This document shows, piece by piece, positions 1 to 8,573 of a stretch of DNA of 39,272 nucleotides. Position 1 is the stretch's first letter; each line of letters opens with the position of its first letter. The stretch lies in NCBI RefSeq assembly GCF_004348535.1, contig NZ_SMJX01000047.1:1-39272 (forward strand). The letters are read 5' to 3'. Position numbers and translations under genes: made by a program. Under the pieces are notes generated by a model that was not told the origin of the DNA, did not search any database, and saw only the letters and a list, made by a program, of their open reading frames with translations. The DNA is from Actinomadura sp. KC216 (lineage in GTDB: Bacteria > Actinomycetota > Actinomycetes > Streptosporangiales > Streptosporangiaceae).

Positions 1-491
1 GTGAGGAGATCTCCATCGGCAAGCCGGGCGCCGAGACGCGGCACACGCCGAAGCACGCCCGTCCGGGAGCGCCGCCGAAGCCCGCGAAGCCGGGCGCGCT
101 GGGCAGGCACCACAAGTCGGCCGAGGCGGAGAGGGAGAAGGCGGAGAAGGCGGGACCGGTCGCCGAGCCCGCGCCGAAGCCCGAGCCGTCCGAGCCGAAA
201 CCGGAGCCCGCGCCGCAGGCGAAGCCCGCCCCGAGCCCGAAGGCCGCCAAGCCCGCGGAAACCGCCAAGCCCGCCAAGCCTGCCAAGCCCGCCAAGGCGG
301 CGAGCAGTGCGGAAGACCTGCCGGTCCCCGACTACGACAACGCCAGCCTGCCGCAGCTCCGCGCGCGCTTGCGCGGCCTGTCCGTCGACCAGGTGAAGCT
401 GCTGCGCGAGTACGAGCGCGAGCACGCCGCCCGCGAGGACGTCATCGGCATGTACGAGCGCCGCATAGCCAAGCTCAACGGCACCAGCTGA
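1..491 (+). CDS. Lipid droplet-associated protein, C-terminal part (5' end outside window)
   Basis: The reading frame beginning at base 3 is open from the window edge and stops at TGA 489-491, so only the last ~162 residues are visible. They hold a low-complexity, Lys/Pro/Ala/Glu-rich linker with repeated KPAK units (about bases 240-300), then a compact conserved tail beginning LPVPDYDNASL and ending in MYERRIAKL. This tail is the recognisable end of the actinobacterial family annotated as lipid droplet-associated protein, which usually begins with an amphipathic/hydrophobic segment (not visible here). In related genomes it lies between ispH and xseA, which matches xseA just downstream. An Arg-rich reading in frame 1 over the same bases is a shadow. 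The family assignment is from memory of the tail sequence; function (coating of triacylglycerol bodies) is family knowledge. Confidence 0.75.
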   Translation, partial: EEISIGKPGAETRHTPKHARPGAPPKPAKPGALGRHHKSAEAEREKAEKAGPVAEPAPKPEPSEPKPEPAPQAKPAPSPKAAKPAETAKPAKPAKPAKAASSAEDLPVPDYDNASLPQLRARLRGLSVDQVKLLREYEREHAAREDVIGMYERRIAKLNGTS

Positions 492-501
492 GCCCTGGCG
501 A

Positions 502-535
502 AAGGCCCTCGGACGCAACGCGGTCCGAGGGCCTT
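502..535 (+). terminator. Intrinsic-type terminator hairpin
   Basis: A perfect 13-bp inverted repeat (502-514 with 523-535, arms AAGGCCCTCGGAC / GTCCGAGGGCCTT) with an 8-nt loop begins 11 bases after the stop of the lipid droplet-associated gene. There is no long U tract, which is normal for high-GC actinobacteria. It separates this gene from xseA. Confidence 0.8.
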
Positions 536-587
536 CCCATGCCGGATGTCAGCCCGGGGCGGGTGGCGTGCGCCGTAGGCTTCCGGC

Positions 588-1802
588 ATGGCGATGGAGA
601 CCACGGCCGAATCCCCCGTCCCGGTGCGGACGGTCCTGCAAGCGGTCAGCGGCTGGATCGGCAGGCTCGGCCGGATCTGGGTCGAGGGCCAGATCACCGA
701 CCTCAACGCCCGCGGCGGAACGGTCTACCTGACGCTCCGCGACCCCGTCGCGAACATGTCGGTGCGGGTCGTCGGGCCGCGCGCGGTGTTCGAGGCCGCG
801 GGCCCGGCGGTGACGGACGGGGCGCGCGTCGTCGTCCACGCCAAGCCCGACTTCTGGATCAACCGCGGGACGTTCTCGCTCAGCGTCCTGGAGGTCCGGC
901 CGGTCGGCGTCGGCGAGCTGCTCGCCCGGCTGGAGCGGCTCAAGCGGGTGCTGGCCGCCGAGGGGCTGTTCCGGCCGGAGCGCAAGCGCCCGCTCCCGTT
1001 CCTGCCCGGCAAGATCGGGCTGATCTGCGGGCGCGACTCCGACGCCGAGCACGACGTCCTGCAGAACGCGCGGCGGCGGTGGCCCGCGGTGGCGTTCCGG
1101 GTGGAGAACACCGCCGTGCAGGGCTCGTACGCGGTCGGCGAGGTCATGGAGGCGCTGCGCGCGCTCGACGCCGATCCCGAGATCGATGTGATCATCATCG
1201 CGCGGGGCGGCGGCGCGATGGAGGACCTGCTGCCGTTCTCGGACGAGGCCCTCGTGCGCGCGGTGTCCGCGGCCCGCACGCCCGTGGTCAGCGCGATCGG
1301 GCACGAGCAGGACTCCCCGCTCCTCGACCTGGTCGCCGACGTGCGGGCCTCGACCCCGACGGACGCGGCGAAGAAGGCCGTCCCGGACGTGCGCGAGCAG
1401 CTCCAGCTCGTCCGGCAGCTCCGCGACCGGGGGCGGCGCTGCCTGGCGGGCGCCGTGGACCGGGAGCTGGCCTGGCTGCGGTCGATCAGGTCGCGGCCCG
1501 CGCTGGCCGACCCGGTACGGGAGATCGAACGGCAGTCCGAGCAGGTCATGGCGTTGCGCGACCGGTCGCGGCGGTGCCTGTCGAGCGCGCTGGACCGGGC
1601 CGGGGACGAGCTGTCGCACACCCGCGCCCGGCTGCTGGCCCTGTCCCCCGCCGCGACGCTGGAGCGCGGGTACGCGATCGTCCAGCGGGAGGACGGCGCG
1701 GTGGTGCGGGAGTCGCCGGGGGTCAAGGACGGCGAGCGGCTGACCGTGCGGCTGGCCCGCGGGCGTCTCGGCGTGACCGTCTCCGAGCGGGAGGAGCTCT
1801 AA
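588..1802 (+). CDS. xseA: Exodeoxyribonuclease VII large subunit
   Basis: 404 aa. XseA is the catalytic subunit of ExoVII, which degrades single-stranded DNA from both ends in a cytoplasmic complex with several XseB chains. Visible features are an N-terminal OB-fold (about residues 10-105, with [13 protein letters not shown] and VYLTLRDP) and the catalytic domain (about 130-390) with the family segments [35 protein letters not shown] and [13 protein letters not shown]. Length is near the usual 400-450 aa. The ATG at 588 has no Shine-Dalgarno, but TAGGCT (576-581) ends 6 nt upstream, so the mRNA may be leaderless. xseB follows after 1 base (stop 1802, start 1804), indicating a two-gene operon. 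Confidence 0.95.
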   Translation: MAMETTAESPVPVRTVLQAVSGWIGRLGRIWVEGQITDLNARGGTVYLTLRDPVANMSVRVVGPRAVFEAAGPAVTDGARVVVHAKPDFWINRGTFSLSVLEVRPVGVGELLARLERLKRVLAAEGLFRPERKRPLPFLPGKIGLICGRDSDAEHDVLQNARRRWPAVAFRVENTAVQGSYAVGEVMEALRALDADPEIDVIIIARGGGAMEDLLPFSDEALVRAVSAARTPVVSAIGHEQDSPLLDLVADVRASTPTDAAKKAVPDVREQLQLVRQLRDRGRRCLAGAVDRELAWLRSIRSRPALADPVREIERQSEQVMALRDRSRRCLSSALDRAGDELSHTRARLLALSPAATLERGYAIVQREDGAVVRESPGVKDGERLTVRLARGRLGVTVSEREEL

Positions 1803-1803
1803 G

Positions 1804-2049
1804 GTGGGGCAGGTGGCGGACGAGAAGGGGACGGCCGAGAAGCCGTCGTACGAGCAGGCGCGCGACGAGCTCGCGGACGTCGTCAAGCGGCTTGAGGCCG
1901 GCGGGCTGACGCTGGAGGAGTCGCTCGCCCTGTGGGAGCGGGGCGAGAAGCTCGCGGCGATCTGCGAGGAGTGGCTCGAAGGCGCGCGGGCCCGGCTGGC
2001 GGCCGCGCTCGACCGGCCCGAGAACGGCGAGTCCGCCGCGCCCTTCTGA
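1804..2049 (+). CDS. xseB: Exodeoxyribonuclease VII small subunit
   Basis: 81 aa, GTG start one base after the xseA stop. XseB is the small helical subunit that binds XseA to form active ExoVII. The body SYEQARDELADVVKRLEAGG followed by LTLEESLALWERGEKL matches the family's helix-turn-helix hairpin, and the length is typical (60-90 aa). A second GTG at 1813 is possible. Tight spacing suggests translational coupling with xseA. The stop lies 21 bases from the stop of the opposing DUF4245 gene. Confidence 0.93.
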   Translation: MGQVADEKGTAEKPSYEQARDELADVVKRLEAGGLTLEESLALWERGEKLAAICEEWLEGARARLAAALDRPENGESAAPF

Positions 2050-2070
2050 GCGGCCGCCCGACCCGCCCGA

Positions 2071-2733
2071 TCAGTAGCCGGGCTTGGGGGTCGCCGACGG
2101 CGTGAGGCCGGCGTCCTTCCGGCTCTGCGGTTTGAGCGACGCGGCCAGGAACGCCAGCTCCTCGTAGGACGCGGTGCCGGTGACGACGAGGCTCACGCCG
2201 TCCGGGAGGGTGCGGGCGAGGGAGTTCGCCTTCTTGTCCTTGCGGTGGTACTTCGTCCAGGTGACGCCGTTGACCTGCTGCGTCCCGACCATCTTGCTGC
2301 TGTTGGTCATCCGGGGGACGTACTCGGACGCCTTCTCGTTGCTCTGCTCCAGCGCCGCGTACTCGTCGCTGGGGGTCACGAAACCGAGGTGCCAGGCGAC
2401 GGGCTTCTTGCCGCCGGACTCCAGCCCGTTCAGCCGGGAGCTGGTCGGGCGCCACCCCGCCGGGAGCCCTTCGGGCGCGTAGGAGGTGAACGGCGCGTCG
2501 TTGCGCATGGCCCACAGCTGCGAGCCGTAGTCGACGGTCGGCAGCATCTCCTCGTTGCTGCGCGGCGTGACGGCGTAGATCGCCAGGACGACCAGCAGGC
2601 ACGCGGCCATCGCCATCGTGAAGCCGCCGAGCCCCGTGGTCAGCCGCTTGTGCACGGCCGGGCTGACCTCGACCACGGGCCGCCCGCCGGAACCCTTCTC
2701 CGCGGTGCTTTCGGAGTCTTCCTCTTCGGTCAC
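2071..2733 (-). CDS. DUF4245 domain membrane-anchored protein
   Basis: About 220 aa. The N-terminus is short and acidic (TEEEDSESTAEK), followed by one membrane segment (FTMAMAACLLVVLAIYAV, about residues 34-53) and an extracytoplasmic domain of about 150 aa with GLPAGWRPTSSRL, KPVAWHLGFVTPS and WTKYHRKDKK, which match the actinobacterial DUF4245 family. Biochemical function is unknown. It follows the TetR gene by about 20 bases on the same strand and may be co-transcribed. The start is uncertain: GTG 2733 has GGAGG only 1 nt upstream, and GTG 2751 (in frame, six codons earlier) has no clear ribosome binding site. In mycobacteria the same family member (Rv1100, from memory) also neighbours glpX, supporting orthology. 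Confidence 0.85.
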   Translation of the reverse strand: MTEEEDSESTAEKGSGGRPVVEVSPAVHKRLTTGLGGFTMAMAACLLVVLAIYAVTPRSNEEMLPTVDYGSQLWAMRNDAPFTSYAPEGLPAGWRPTSSRLNGLESGGKKPVAWHLGFVTPSDEYAALEQSNEKASEYVPRMTNSSKMVGTQQVNGVTWTKYHRKDKKANSLARTLPDGVSLVVTGTASYEELAFLAASLKPQSRKDAGLTPSATPKPGY

Positions 2734-2753
2734 CCCTCCAGGATCCCGCACGG

Positions 2754-3422
2754 TCAGCGCTGCCCCGTACCGGGGTTGGTGATGGTGCCGACGATGGCCA
2801 TGATCTCGTCGGCGAGCCTGCGGGCGGCGTCCTCGTCGTCCATGAGGGAGATCTCCGAGACCGCGCCCGCCATCGCGCCGGTCAGCACGACGACCAGGGC
2901 CTCGTCCACGCCCCCGTCGGCGGTGTGGAACAGCGCGGCGCTGCGGCGCGCCCACTTGCCGAGCCGCTGCCGCATGACGCGGTCGAAGCCGGGCGGGCCG
3001 TCGCCGGAGATGAACAGCCGGGACACGTCGCGCTCGGCCAGGCAGCCGTCGAGGTAGGCGCCCGCGCCGGCGATGAACTGCCGCATCGGGTCGGTCTCGC
3101 CCGCCTCCCGGACGGCGTTGATCGCCTTGCGGGTGCGCTCCTGCTGCCCGACCTGGAACTCCTCGAACAGCGTCAGGTACAGGTCGGCCTTGCCGCTGAA
3201 GTGGTGGTACAGGCTGCCGACGCTCGCGCCCGCCTTGGCGACGATGTCGGTCACCGCGGCCTGGGCGAAGCCCGACTCGCAGAAGACGTCCCGCGCAGCC
3301 GCCAGCAGGGCGCCGCGGGTCGCGGCGCCGCGGTCGGACGTGCGCGCGGGGGCGCCGGCGGTCCCCGTCTCCCCGTTCGGGGTGACCTCGCCGGACGGGA
3401 CGTCGATGTGGCTGCTGCTCAT
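2754..3422 (-). CDS. TetR/AcrR family transcriptional regulator
   Basis: 222 aa, ATG at 3422. The N-terminal DNA-binding domain (about residues 35-80) reads as TetR_N: helix [17 protein letters not shown], recognition region [20 protein letters not shown] and then YLTLFEEF. The C-terminal ~140 aa is a ligand/dimer domain of unknown specificity. Upstream on this strand, TAATCT (3436-3431) is a good -10 ending 8 nt before ATG, so the transcript is probably leaderless or nearly so. An inverted repeat CAAGGG/CCCTTG (3447-3466) lies just behind that -10 and is a plausible autoregulatory operator. It is divergent from glpX and co-directional with the DUF4245 gene. The target is not deducible beyond likely self-control. 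Confidence 0.9.
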   Translation of the reverse strand: MSSSHIDVPSGEVTPNGETGTAGAPARTSDRGAATRGALLAAARDVFCESGFAQAAVTDIVAKAGASVGSLYHHFSGKADLYLTLFEEFQVGQQERTRKAINAVREAGETDPMRQFIAGAGAYLDGCLAERDVSRLFISGDGPPGFDRVMRQRLGKWARRSAALFHTADGGVDEALVVVLTGAMAGAVSEISLMDDEDAARRLADEIMAIVGTITNPGTGQR

Positions 3423-3446
3423 GTCGCCAGAGATTACGCCCTCTCC

Positions 3447-3466
3447 CAAGGGGAAACGATCCCTTG
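3447..3466. promoter_or_regulatory. Candidate TetR operator
   Basis: Inverted repeat CAAGGG (3447-3452) and CCCTTG (3461-3466) with an 8-nt spacer, 20 bp overall, located between the -35 and -10 positions of the minus-strand TetR promoter (TAATCT at 3431-3436). Size and position suit a TetR dimer; no binding data. Confidence 0.45.
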
Positions 3467-3585
3467 CCCGCGCGACCGCCGAATCGGCGCCGTGCCGGGC
3501 GCACCGCGGCGCCGCGCCGGGCGCACCACGCCGGGCGCGTCGCCCGCACCGGTACGCTCCGTGAGCCCGGCTGGTCTGGTCCAAT

Positions 3586-3615
3586 TTGTGGCCGGACGTC
3601 CGGTCCACGGAGAAT
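3586..3615 (+). promoter_or_regulatory. Candidate glpX promoter with palindrome in spacer
   Basis: TTGTGG (3586-3591), an 18-bp spacer and GAGAAT (3610-3615) resemble a weak sigma-70 type promoter. The spacer contains a perfect 12-bp palindrome CCGGACGTCCGG (3592-3603), a plausible regulator site. The hexamers are imperfect, so the assignment is tentative. Confidence 0.35.
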
Positions 3616-3667
3616 CCGGACGAACGATCGACCGCCGGGTCGCCGCCGACCGAAGGGCTGGGCCGCC

Positions 3668-4702
3668 ATGTCCGATGAGACCGCCGTTTCCTCTCCGCTC
3701 ACGACCGAGCCCGAGGCCCCGGACCGCAACCTGGCGATGGAGCTGGTCCGGGTGACCGAGGCCGCCGCGCTGGCCGCGGCCCGCTGGGTCGGCCGCGGCG
3801 ACAAGAACGGCGCCGACGGGGCCGCCGTGAACGCCATGCGCCAGCTGATCAACACCGTGTCCATGCAGGGCGTCGTGGTGATCGGCGAGGGCGAGAAGGA
3901 CAACGCGCCGATGCTGTTCAACGGCGAGGAGGTCGGCGACGGCTCCGGCGCCGAGTGCGACGTCGCGGTCGACCCGGTGGACGGGACGCGGCTGACCGCG
4001 CTCGGCATGAACAACGCGATCGCGGTGCTGTCGGTCGCGCCGCGCGGGTCGATGTTCGACCCGTCCGCGGTGTTCTACATGGAGAAGCTGGTGACCGGTC
4101 CGGAGGCGGCGGACGCCGTCGACATCGAGCGTCCGATCGCCGACAACATCCGCGCGATCGCCCGCGCGAAGGGCTCGTCGCCGCACGACGTGACGGTCTG
4201 CATCCTGGACCGCCCGCGGCACGAGGGCATCGTCAAGGAGGTCCGCGAGGCCGGGGCGCGGATCAAGTTCATCCTGGACGGCGACGTCGCCGGCGCGATC
4301 ATGGCGTGCCGTCCCGGGACGGGCGTGGACGTGCTGCTCGGCATCGGCGGCACCCCGGAGGGCATCATCGCGGCGTGCGCGATCAAGGCGCTGGGCGGCG
4401 TGATCCAGGGACGGCTGTGGCCGCAGGACGACGAGGAGCGGCGGCGGGCCGCCGACGCCGGGCACGAGCTCGGCGCGGTGCTGACGACCGACGACCTGGT
4501 GACCTCCGACGACGTGTTCTTCGCCGCGACCGGGATCACCGACGGGGAGCTGGTCGACGGCGTCCGCTACAGCAAGGGCACGGCCGTGACGCACTCGCTG
4601 GTCATGCGCTCCCGCAGCGGGACGATCCGGACGATCGACAGCGAGCACCAGCTCAGCAAGCTCCGCGCCTACAGCGCCATCAACTTCGACACGGCGGTGT
4701 AG
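3668..4702 (+). CDS. glpX: Class II fructose-1,6-bisphosphatase (GlpX)
   Basis: 344 aa. It dephosphorylates fructose-1,6-bisphosphate to fructose-6-phosphate, the gluconeogenic step, in the cytoplasm with divalent metal. Family motifs are present: [18 protein letters not shown], the Li-sensitive phosphatase metal motif [21 protein letters not shown] and [14 protein letters not shown]. Length equals the usual 330-345 aa. ATG 3668 is chosen because homology begins right after it; GAAGG about 12 nt upstream is a distant ribosome site. It is monocistronic and its stop is 5 bases from the opposing DUF1707 gene. Actinobacteria commonly rely on GlpX as their FBPase, so it is probably essential for growth on gluconeogenic carbon. 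Confidence 0.95.
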   Translation: MSDETAVSSPLTTEPEAPDRNLAMELVRVTEAAALAAARWVGRGDKNGADGAAVNAMRQLINTVSMQGVVVIGEGEKDNAPMLFNGEEVGDGSGAECDVAVDPVDGTRLTALGMNNAIAVLSVAPRGSMFDPSAVFYMEKLVTGPEAADAVDIERPIADNIRAIARAKGSSPHDVTVCILDRPRHEGIVKEVREAGARIKFILDGDVAGAIMACRPGTGVDVLLGIGGTPEGIIAACAIKALGGVIQGRLWPQDDEERRRAADAGHELGAVLTTDDLVTSDDVFFAATGITDGELVDGVRYSKGTAVTHSLVMRSRSGTIRTIDSEHQLSKLRAYSAINFDTAV

Positions 4703-4717
4703 CTCGGCTAGCCGCCG
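4692..4717. terminator. Possible bidirectional terminator between convergent genes
   Basis: CGGCGG (4692-4697) pairs with CCGCCG (4712-4717), and an inner TAGC/GCTA stem around loop TCG (4700-4710) contains both stop codons. The stem is interrupted and lacks a U tract, so this is a modest call. Confidence 0.4.
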
Positions 4718-5355
4718 CGGGTGAAGCGGCCGCGGACGCGTGCGCGCAGCGTGCGCTTCGGCGCCCGGACCCGCACCGAGCCGAAGATCATCGTGCCGCC
4801 GACCTCGATGGTGGGGCCGTCGGCGACGGGACGCCCCCGCAGGTCGCGGGTGCTGAGGATGGTGCGCCCGGTGACGTCCACGCGGACGCCGTCGGGGACG
4901 AGCAGCCGGATCCGGCCGCCGAGGACCATCGAGTCGACCACGATGTGGCGGCGCTGCAGGACGGCCTCGCGCAGGTCCAGCTCGACCGTCCCGAACAGGG
5001 CGAGCAGCGGGAGCTTCACGGGGACGACCCAGCGCCCGTCCCGGCGGGCGCGGCCGAAGAAGACCGTGACGGGACGGTCGTCCACGAGGATCGGCTGCGC
5101 CTCCTGCGGGCTGAGGTCGAGGGTGAGGCCGGTGAGTTCACCCAGCGTGCGGGCGGCGTAGGCGCGGGCGGTACGGTCGGCGTGCTCGTCCGCGGTGAGC
5201 CGGCCGTCCGCGTAGGCCTCGCCGAGGACGGCGGCGACGCGTTCCCGGTCGGCGTCCGACGCGCGCAGGTCGCGGATGCGCGTCGCCTTGGCGGCGGCAG
5301 GTCGCGGCGTCTCGGCGGCGGGGCGCGGCCGGCCGTCTCGGTGGGGAACGTCCAC
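4708..5355 (-). CDS. DUF1707 and LiaF-like C-terminal domain protein
   Basis: 215 aa, GTG start. After a Pro/Arg/Ala-rich N-terminus, residues about 25-80 form the DUF1707 (SHOCT-like) domain: LRASDADRERVAAVLGEAYA, then ADGRLTADEHADR and ARTLGELTGLTLDL. The second half (about 95-205), with LALFGTVELDLREAVL, VLGGRIRLLVPDGVRV and a repetitive beta pattern, matches the C-terminal domain of LiaF-like cell-wall-active antibiotic response proteins. No membrane helix is evident. The role is unknown; LiaF relatives are tied to envelope stress sensing. TAACCT (5367-5362) ends 6 nt before GTG 5355, suggesting a leaderless mRNA. It is divergent from the ABC transporter operon. Confidence 0.85.
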   Translation of the reverse strand: MDVPHRDGRPRPAAETPRPAAAKATRIRDLRASDADRERVAAVLGEAYADGRLTADEHADRTARAYAARTLGELTGLTLDLSPQEAQPILVDDRPVTVFFGRARRDGRWVVPVKLPLLALFGTVELDLREAVLQRRHIVVDSMVLGGRIRLLVPDGVRVDVTGRTILSTRDLRGRPVADGPTIEVGGTMIFGSVRVRAPKRTLRARVRGRFTRGG

Positions 5356-5426
5356 ACCATGAGGTTAGCCGCAGGCGGCCGATCCGCCCCGCAGAAAACA
5401 TGTGGGGTTATGTCCCGAATTTTCCC

Positions 5427-5432
5427 TAGTGT
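5427..5432 (+). promoter_or_regulatory. -10 element of leaderless ABC transporter mRNA
   Basis: TAGTGT fits TAnnnT and ends exactly 7 nt before ATG 5440, which places the expected transcription start on the A of the start codon. GAGAGG between them is too near ATG to act as a Shine-Dalgarno. No clear -35 is present. Confidence 0.45.
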
Positions 5433-5439
5433 GAGAGGC

Positions 5440-6393
5440 ATGACCGTGCAACGTGCGCAGCTCTCGGCTGCCCAGGAGAGCCAGGCCGCGCCGGCGATCA
5501 GCCTGCGCGGCGTGGTGAAGCGCTTCGGCGACTTCACCGCCGTGGACGGTCTCGACCTGGAGGTCCCCACGGGCATCTGCCTGGGACTGCTCGGCCCGAA
5601 CGGCGCGGGCAAGTCGACCACGATGAAGATGCTGACCGCGCAGGCGATCGCCACCGAGGGCAGCATCCGCGTGCTGGGCTTCCGCGTCCCGCGGGAGTCC
5701 AAGCAGGCGCGGGCCGCGATGGGCGTCGTCCCGCAGCAGGACAACCTCGACGAGGAGCTGACGGCCCGCGAGAACCTGGAGGTGTTCGCGCACCTGTACC
5801 GGGTGCCGCGCCGGGCCCGCAGGCAGGCGGTGGACGACGCGCTGGCGATCGCGCACCTGACCGAGCGGCAGTTCACCAAGGTGGACGACCTGTCCGGTGG
5901 CATGCGGCGGCGGCTGCTGATCGCCCGCGGGCTGGTGCACCGGCCCGCGCTCGTCCTGCTGGACGAGCCGACCGTCGGCCTCGACCCGCAGGTCCGCGCG
6001 GAGCTGTGGGGGCTGATCGACGGGCTGCGCGCCGGGGGCACGACCGTGCTGATGTCGACGCACTACATCGAGGAGGCCGAGCGGCTGGCGGACGAGTGCG
6101 CGCTGATGTCGCACGGCCGCGTCATCGCCCGGGGCTCCCCGTCGTCGCTGGTGGCCGAGTACGCGGGCGAGCGGGTCGTGGAGCACTACGGGCCGCCCGG
6201 CCGGCTGACGGAGGTGGAGAAGCTCGCCAAGACGGCCGGGCTGCCCACGCGCCGCACCGGCCCGTCGGTGTCGGTGCTGAAGGCCGAGACGATCCCGCCG
6301 TCCCTGGAGGACGAGCTGGGCCCGGACGGCGTCCGCCGCGCCGCCAACCTTGAGGACGTGTTCGTGGTTTTGACCGGGGAGCGTGTGGAATGA
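5440..6393 (+). CDS. ABC transporter ATP-binding protein (DrrA-like)
   Basis: 317 aa. It is the cytoplasmic ATPase that powers the permease encoded next. The full ABC signature set is present: Walker A GPNGAGKS (52-59), Q-loop QQ (99-100), signature LSGGM (151-155), Walker B LVLLDE (171-176) and H-loop His208 in MSTHYIEEAE. The ~100-residue C-terminal extension ending in NLEDVFVVLTGE is typical of DrrA/NodI-type ATPases working with ABC-2 permeases. The start at 5440 is set by homology and by the -10 element 7 nt upstream. The stop overlaps the permease start (ATGA at 6390), so the two are translationally coupled. Substrate is unknown; daunorubicin-type drugs, lipids and polysaccharides are precedents. 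Confidence 0.93.
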   Translation: MTVQRAQLSAAQESQAAPAISLRGVVKRFGDFTAVDGLDLEVPTGICLGLLGPNGAGKSTTMKMLTAQAIATEGSIRVLGFRVPRESKQARAAMGVVPQQDNLDEELTARENLEVFAHLYRVPRRARRQAVDDALAIAHLTERQFTKVDDLSGGMRRRLLIARGLVHRPALVLLDEPTVGLDPQVRAELWGLIDGLRAGGTTVLMSTHYIEEAERLADECALMSHGRVIARGSPSSLVAEYAGERVVEHYGPPGRLTEVEKLAKTAGLPTRRTGPSVSVLKAETIPPSLEDELGPDGVRRAANLEDVFVVLTGERVE

Positions 6394-7190
6394 GCGTCGC
6401 GGAGGGGACCCGGGCGCCGCGGTTGCGGCGGTTCGAGTTCGCGCCGGTGCGGGGGATCTGGCGGCACGAGCTGGCCCTCTACAAGCGGTACTGGAAGTCG
6501 CAGTCGTTCGCCTCGATGGTGGAGCCGACGTTCTTCCTGCTCGCGTTCGGCTACGGGTTCGGCTCGATGGTCGCGGTGATCGGGAACTACCGGTACCTGG
6601 ACTTCGTCGCGACGGGCGTCGTCGGCACGGCCGCGCTGTTCACGTCGGTGTTCCCGGGGATGTTCAACGGCTACATCCGGCGCGTGTTCCAGCACACCTA
6701 CGACGCGATGCTCGCCGCGCCGGTGGACGTCCACGAGCTGGTGACGGCCGAGGCGCTGTGGATCGCGGCGAAGTCGTCGGTGTACTCGTGCACGCCGATC
6801 GTCGTCGGGATGTTCTTCGGCCTCGATCCCTCGTTCGGGATGCTGCTGGTGCCGCTCGTGACGTTCTTCACCGCGCTCGGCTTCGGCCTGTTCGGGATGT
6901 GGACGTCCTCGGTGGTCCCGTCGATCAACTCGTTCGACTACGTGATCACCGGTGTGGTGACGCCGCTGTTCCTGATCGCCGGGACGTTCTTCCCGATCGA
7001 GTCGCTGCCGGGCTGGGCGCAGAACGTGTCGTACCTGAACCCGCTCTACCACTGCGTTGAGCTGGTCCGGGACGCGGTCTTCGGCCTGGACCCGCTGGCC
7101 GATCTCGGGCATCTGGCGGCCCTGATGGTGTTCGCGGCGCTGATGTGGCTCATCGCCGTCCGCGGCATGCGCAAGCGCCTCATCGACTGA
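6390..7190 (+). CDS. ABC-2 type transporter permease
   Basis: 266 aa with about six hydrophobic segments, including FASMVEPTFFLLAFGYGFG, ALFTSVFPGMFNGYI, LVTFFTALGFGLFGMWTSS, VITGVVTPLFLIAGTFFPI and LGHLAALMVFAALMWLIAV. The motif LIAGTFFPIESLPGW followed by LNPLYHCVELVRD is the classic ABC-2 membrane domain (DrrB/NodJ). It forms the membrane channel for the ATPase gene, overlapping it by 4 bases (ATGA). The first ~25 residues are cytoplasmic and basic. The specific export substrate cannot be told. A new promoter for the next gene begins 4 bases after its stop, so the operon is likely just these two genes. Confidence 0.92.
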   Translation: MSVAEGTRAPRLRRFEFAPVRGIWRHELALYKRYWKSQSFASMVEPTFFLLAFGYGFGSMVAVIGNYRYLDFVATGVVGTAALFTSVFPGMFNGYIRRVFQHTYDAMLAAPVDVHELVTAEALWIAAKSSVYSCTPIVVGMFFGLDPSFGMLLVPLVTFFTALGFGLFGMWTSSVVPSINSFDYVITGVVTPLFLIAGTFFPIESLPGWAQNVSYLNPLYHCVELVRDAVFGLDPLADLGHLAALMVFAALMWLIAVRGMRKRLID

Positions 7191-7193
7191 CGA

Positions 7194-7223
7194 TTGACCT
7201 GGTGCCCGCCCTGTCCCTACGCT
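7194..7223 (+). promoter_or_regulatory. Sigma-70 type promoter for the MFS gene
   Basis: TTGACC (7194-7199), an 18-bp spacer and TACGCT (7218-7223) are close to the actinobacterial housekeeping consensus TTGACA/TAnnnT. The predicted start near 7230 gives a 5' leader of about 40 nt to ATG 7270. Confidence 0.65.
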
Positions 7224-7269
7224 GACGCGAATCTTCTTCACATTGCGTGCCGGTGAGAGGTGGGGCCGC

Positions 7270-8505
7270 ATGCGCCAGGGCGTCACCGTCCGGGACCGCC
7301 GGGCCCGGTTCTCCGCGTACGCGGCGTTCGCCGTCCAGGGGCTGTGCTTCGCGTCGCTCGTGACGCAGGTCCCGCAGATGCAGAAAGCCCACCATCTCAG
7401 CGACGCCACGCTGTCGCTGGTGCTGCTGATGGTGCCGCTGATCGCCGGGGTCGGGAGCGTCGCGTCCGGTGCCCTGTTCCAGCGGTTCGGCAGCGGGCCG
7501 GTGCTGCGCGCCTCCCAGCCCGCCGTCGCCGCCACGATCGCCCTGATCGGCCTCACCGGCGACAACGACCTCGCGCTCTATCTCGCGGTCGCCGCGTTCG
7601 GGCTGTTCGTCGGCGCGGTGGACGCCTCGATGAACGCGCAGGCCATCGCGGTCGAGCGCCGCTACGGCGTCAGCCTGATCACCGGCTTCTACGCGGTGTG
7701 GAGCGTCGCGGGGATCCTCGGCGGGCTCTGGGCGTCCCTCACCAACAAGATCGATCTCTCGCTGTTCACGGGCTTCGCGGTCGCCGCCGCCGTCGGGATC
7801 GCGGTGTCCCTCGCCACCGGGCACCGGCTCTACGCCCGCGCGGAGGAGGGCGGCGGGCCGACCGCCGAGGAGCTGAAGGCCGCCGGACGCGGCGTCCCGT
7901 GGCGGCCGATCCTGGTCGTCGGCGCCGCGATGGCCGTCGCCTACCTCGCCGACTCGGCGATCTCCAGCTACGGCGCGAAGTACCTGGACGACGAGTTGTC
8001 CGGCAGCGACTGGATCGCGCCGCTCGGGTACGTCGCGTACCAGGTCACCATGGTGATCAGCCGCGCCGTCGCGGACCTCGCCGTGCGCCGCTCCGGCCCG
8101 GTGCGGGTCGTGCGGATCGGCGGCGCGGTCGGCGTCGCGGGCATGGCCGGCGTGGTCGCGGCGCCGAACGCGGCCGTCGCCATCGCGGCGTTCGCGGTCG
8201 CCGGGCTGGGCCTGGCCGTGATCGCGCCGGTGTCCTTCTCGGCGGCCGGACGCGTCGACCCGACCGGCCTCGGCGTGGCCGTCGCCCGCGTGAACATCTT
8301 CAACTACGTCGGGTTCGTCCTGGGAGCGGCCGTCGTCGGCGCCATCGCCCCGCTCAGCGCGGACCACGGCCTGCGCCTGGCGTTCATCGTCCCCACGGCC
8401 CTCATCCTGGTGGTGTTCGCCACCGCCAAGGGATTCGACCCCGTCCCGGCCAAAGGCGCACGACCCCGGCCGGACTCCCCCGCCATGGAACGGCCCGTCG
8501 CCTGA
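7270..8505 (+). CDS. MFS transporter, YbjJ-like
   Basis: 411 aa, about 12 membrane segments in two halves separated by a cytoplasmic loop (about residues 185-210, RLYARAEEGGGPTAEELKAA). Features such as SLVTQVPQMQKAHHLSDATL, LFVGAVDASMNAQAIAVERR and GFYAVWSVAGILGG are typical of the YbjJ/fucose-permease-like MFS group, whose physiological substrates are mostly unknown. ATG 7270 is preferred over an in-frame TTG at 7243 because GAGAGGTGGGG sits about 6 nt upstream. It has its own promoter (7194-7223) and ends at a strong terminator shared with the opposing small gene. Substrate direction cannot be inferred. Confidence 0.88.
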   Translation: MRQGVTVRDRRARFSAYAAFAVQGLCFASLVTQVPQMQKAHHLSDATLSLVLLMVPLIAGVGSVASGALFQRFGSGPVLRASQPAVAATIALIGLTGDNDLALYLAVAAFGLFVGAVDASMNAQAIAVERRYGVSLITGFYAVWSVAGILGGLWASLTNKIDLSLFTGFAVAAAVGIAVSLATGHRLYARAEEGGGPTAEELKAAGRGVPWRPILVVGAAMAVAYLADSAISSYGAKYLDDELSGSDWIAPLGYVAYQVTMVISRAVADLAVRRSGPVRVVRIGGAVGVAGMAGVVAAPNAAVAIAAFAVAGLGLAVIAPVSFSAAGRVDPTGLGVAVARVNIFNYVGFVLGAAVVGAIAPLSADHGLRLAFIVPTALILVVFATAKGFDPVPAKGARPRPDSPAMERPVA

Positions 8506-8521
8506 CGCGTCCCGCAACGTG

Positions 8522-8560
8522 CGAGCCCCCGCCCACGCAGGACGCGCGAACGGGGGCTCG
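8522..8560. terminator. Bidirectional terminator
   Basis: Perfect 10-bp inverted repeat CGAGCCCCCG (8522-8531) and CGGGGGCTCG (8551-8560), 19-nt loop, lying exactly between the convergent MFS and 82-aa genes. Confidence 0.7.
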
Positions 8561-8573
8561 AAACGACGGACGG

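Noticed and set aside
1..396. Arg/Ser/Pro-rich reading frame beginning at base 1
   Set aside because: Out of frame with the real lipid droplet-associated coding frame (base 3), which carries the conserved C-terminal tail.
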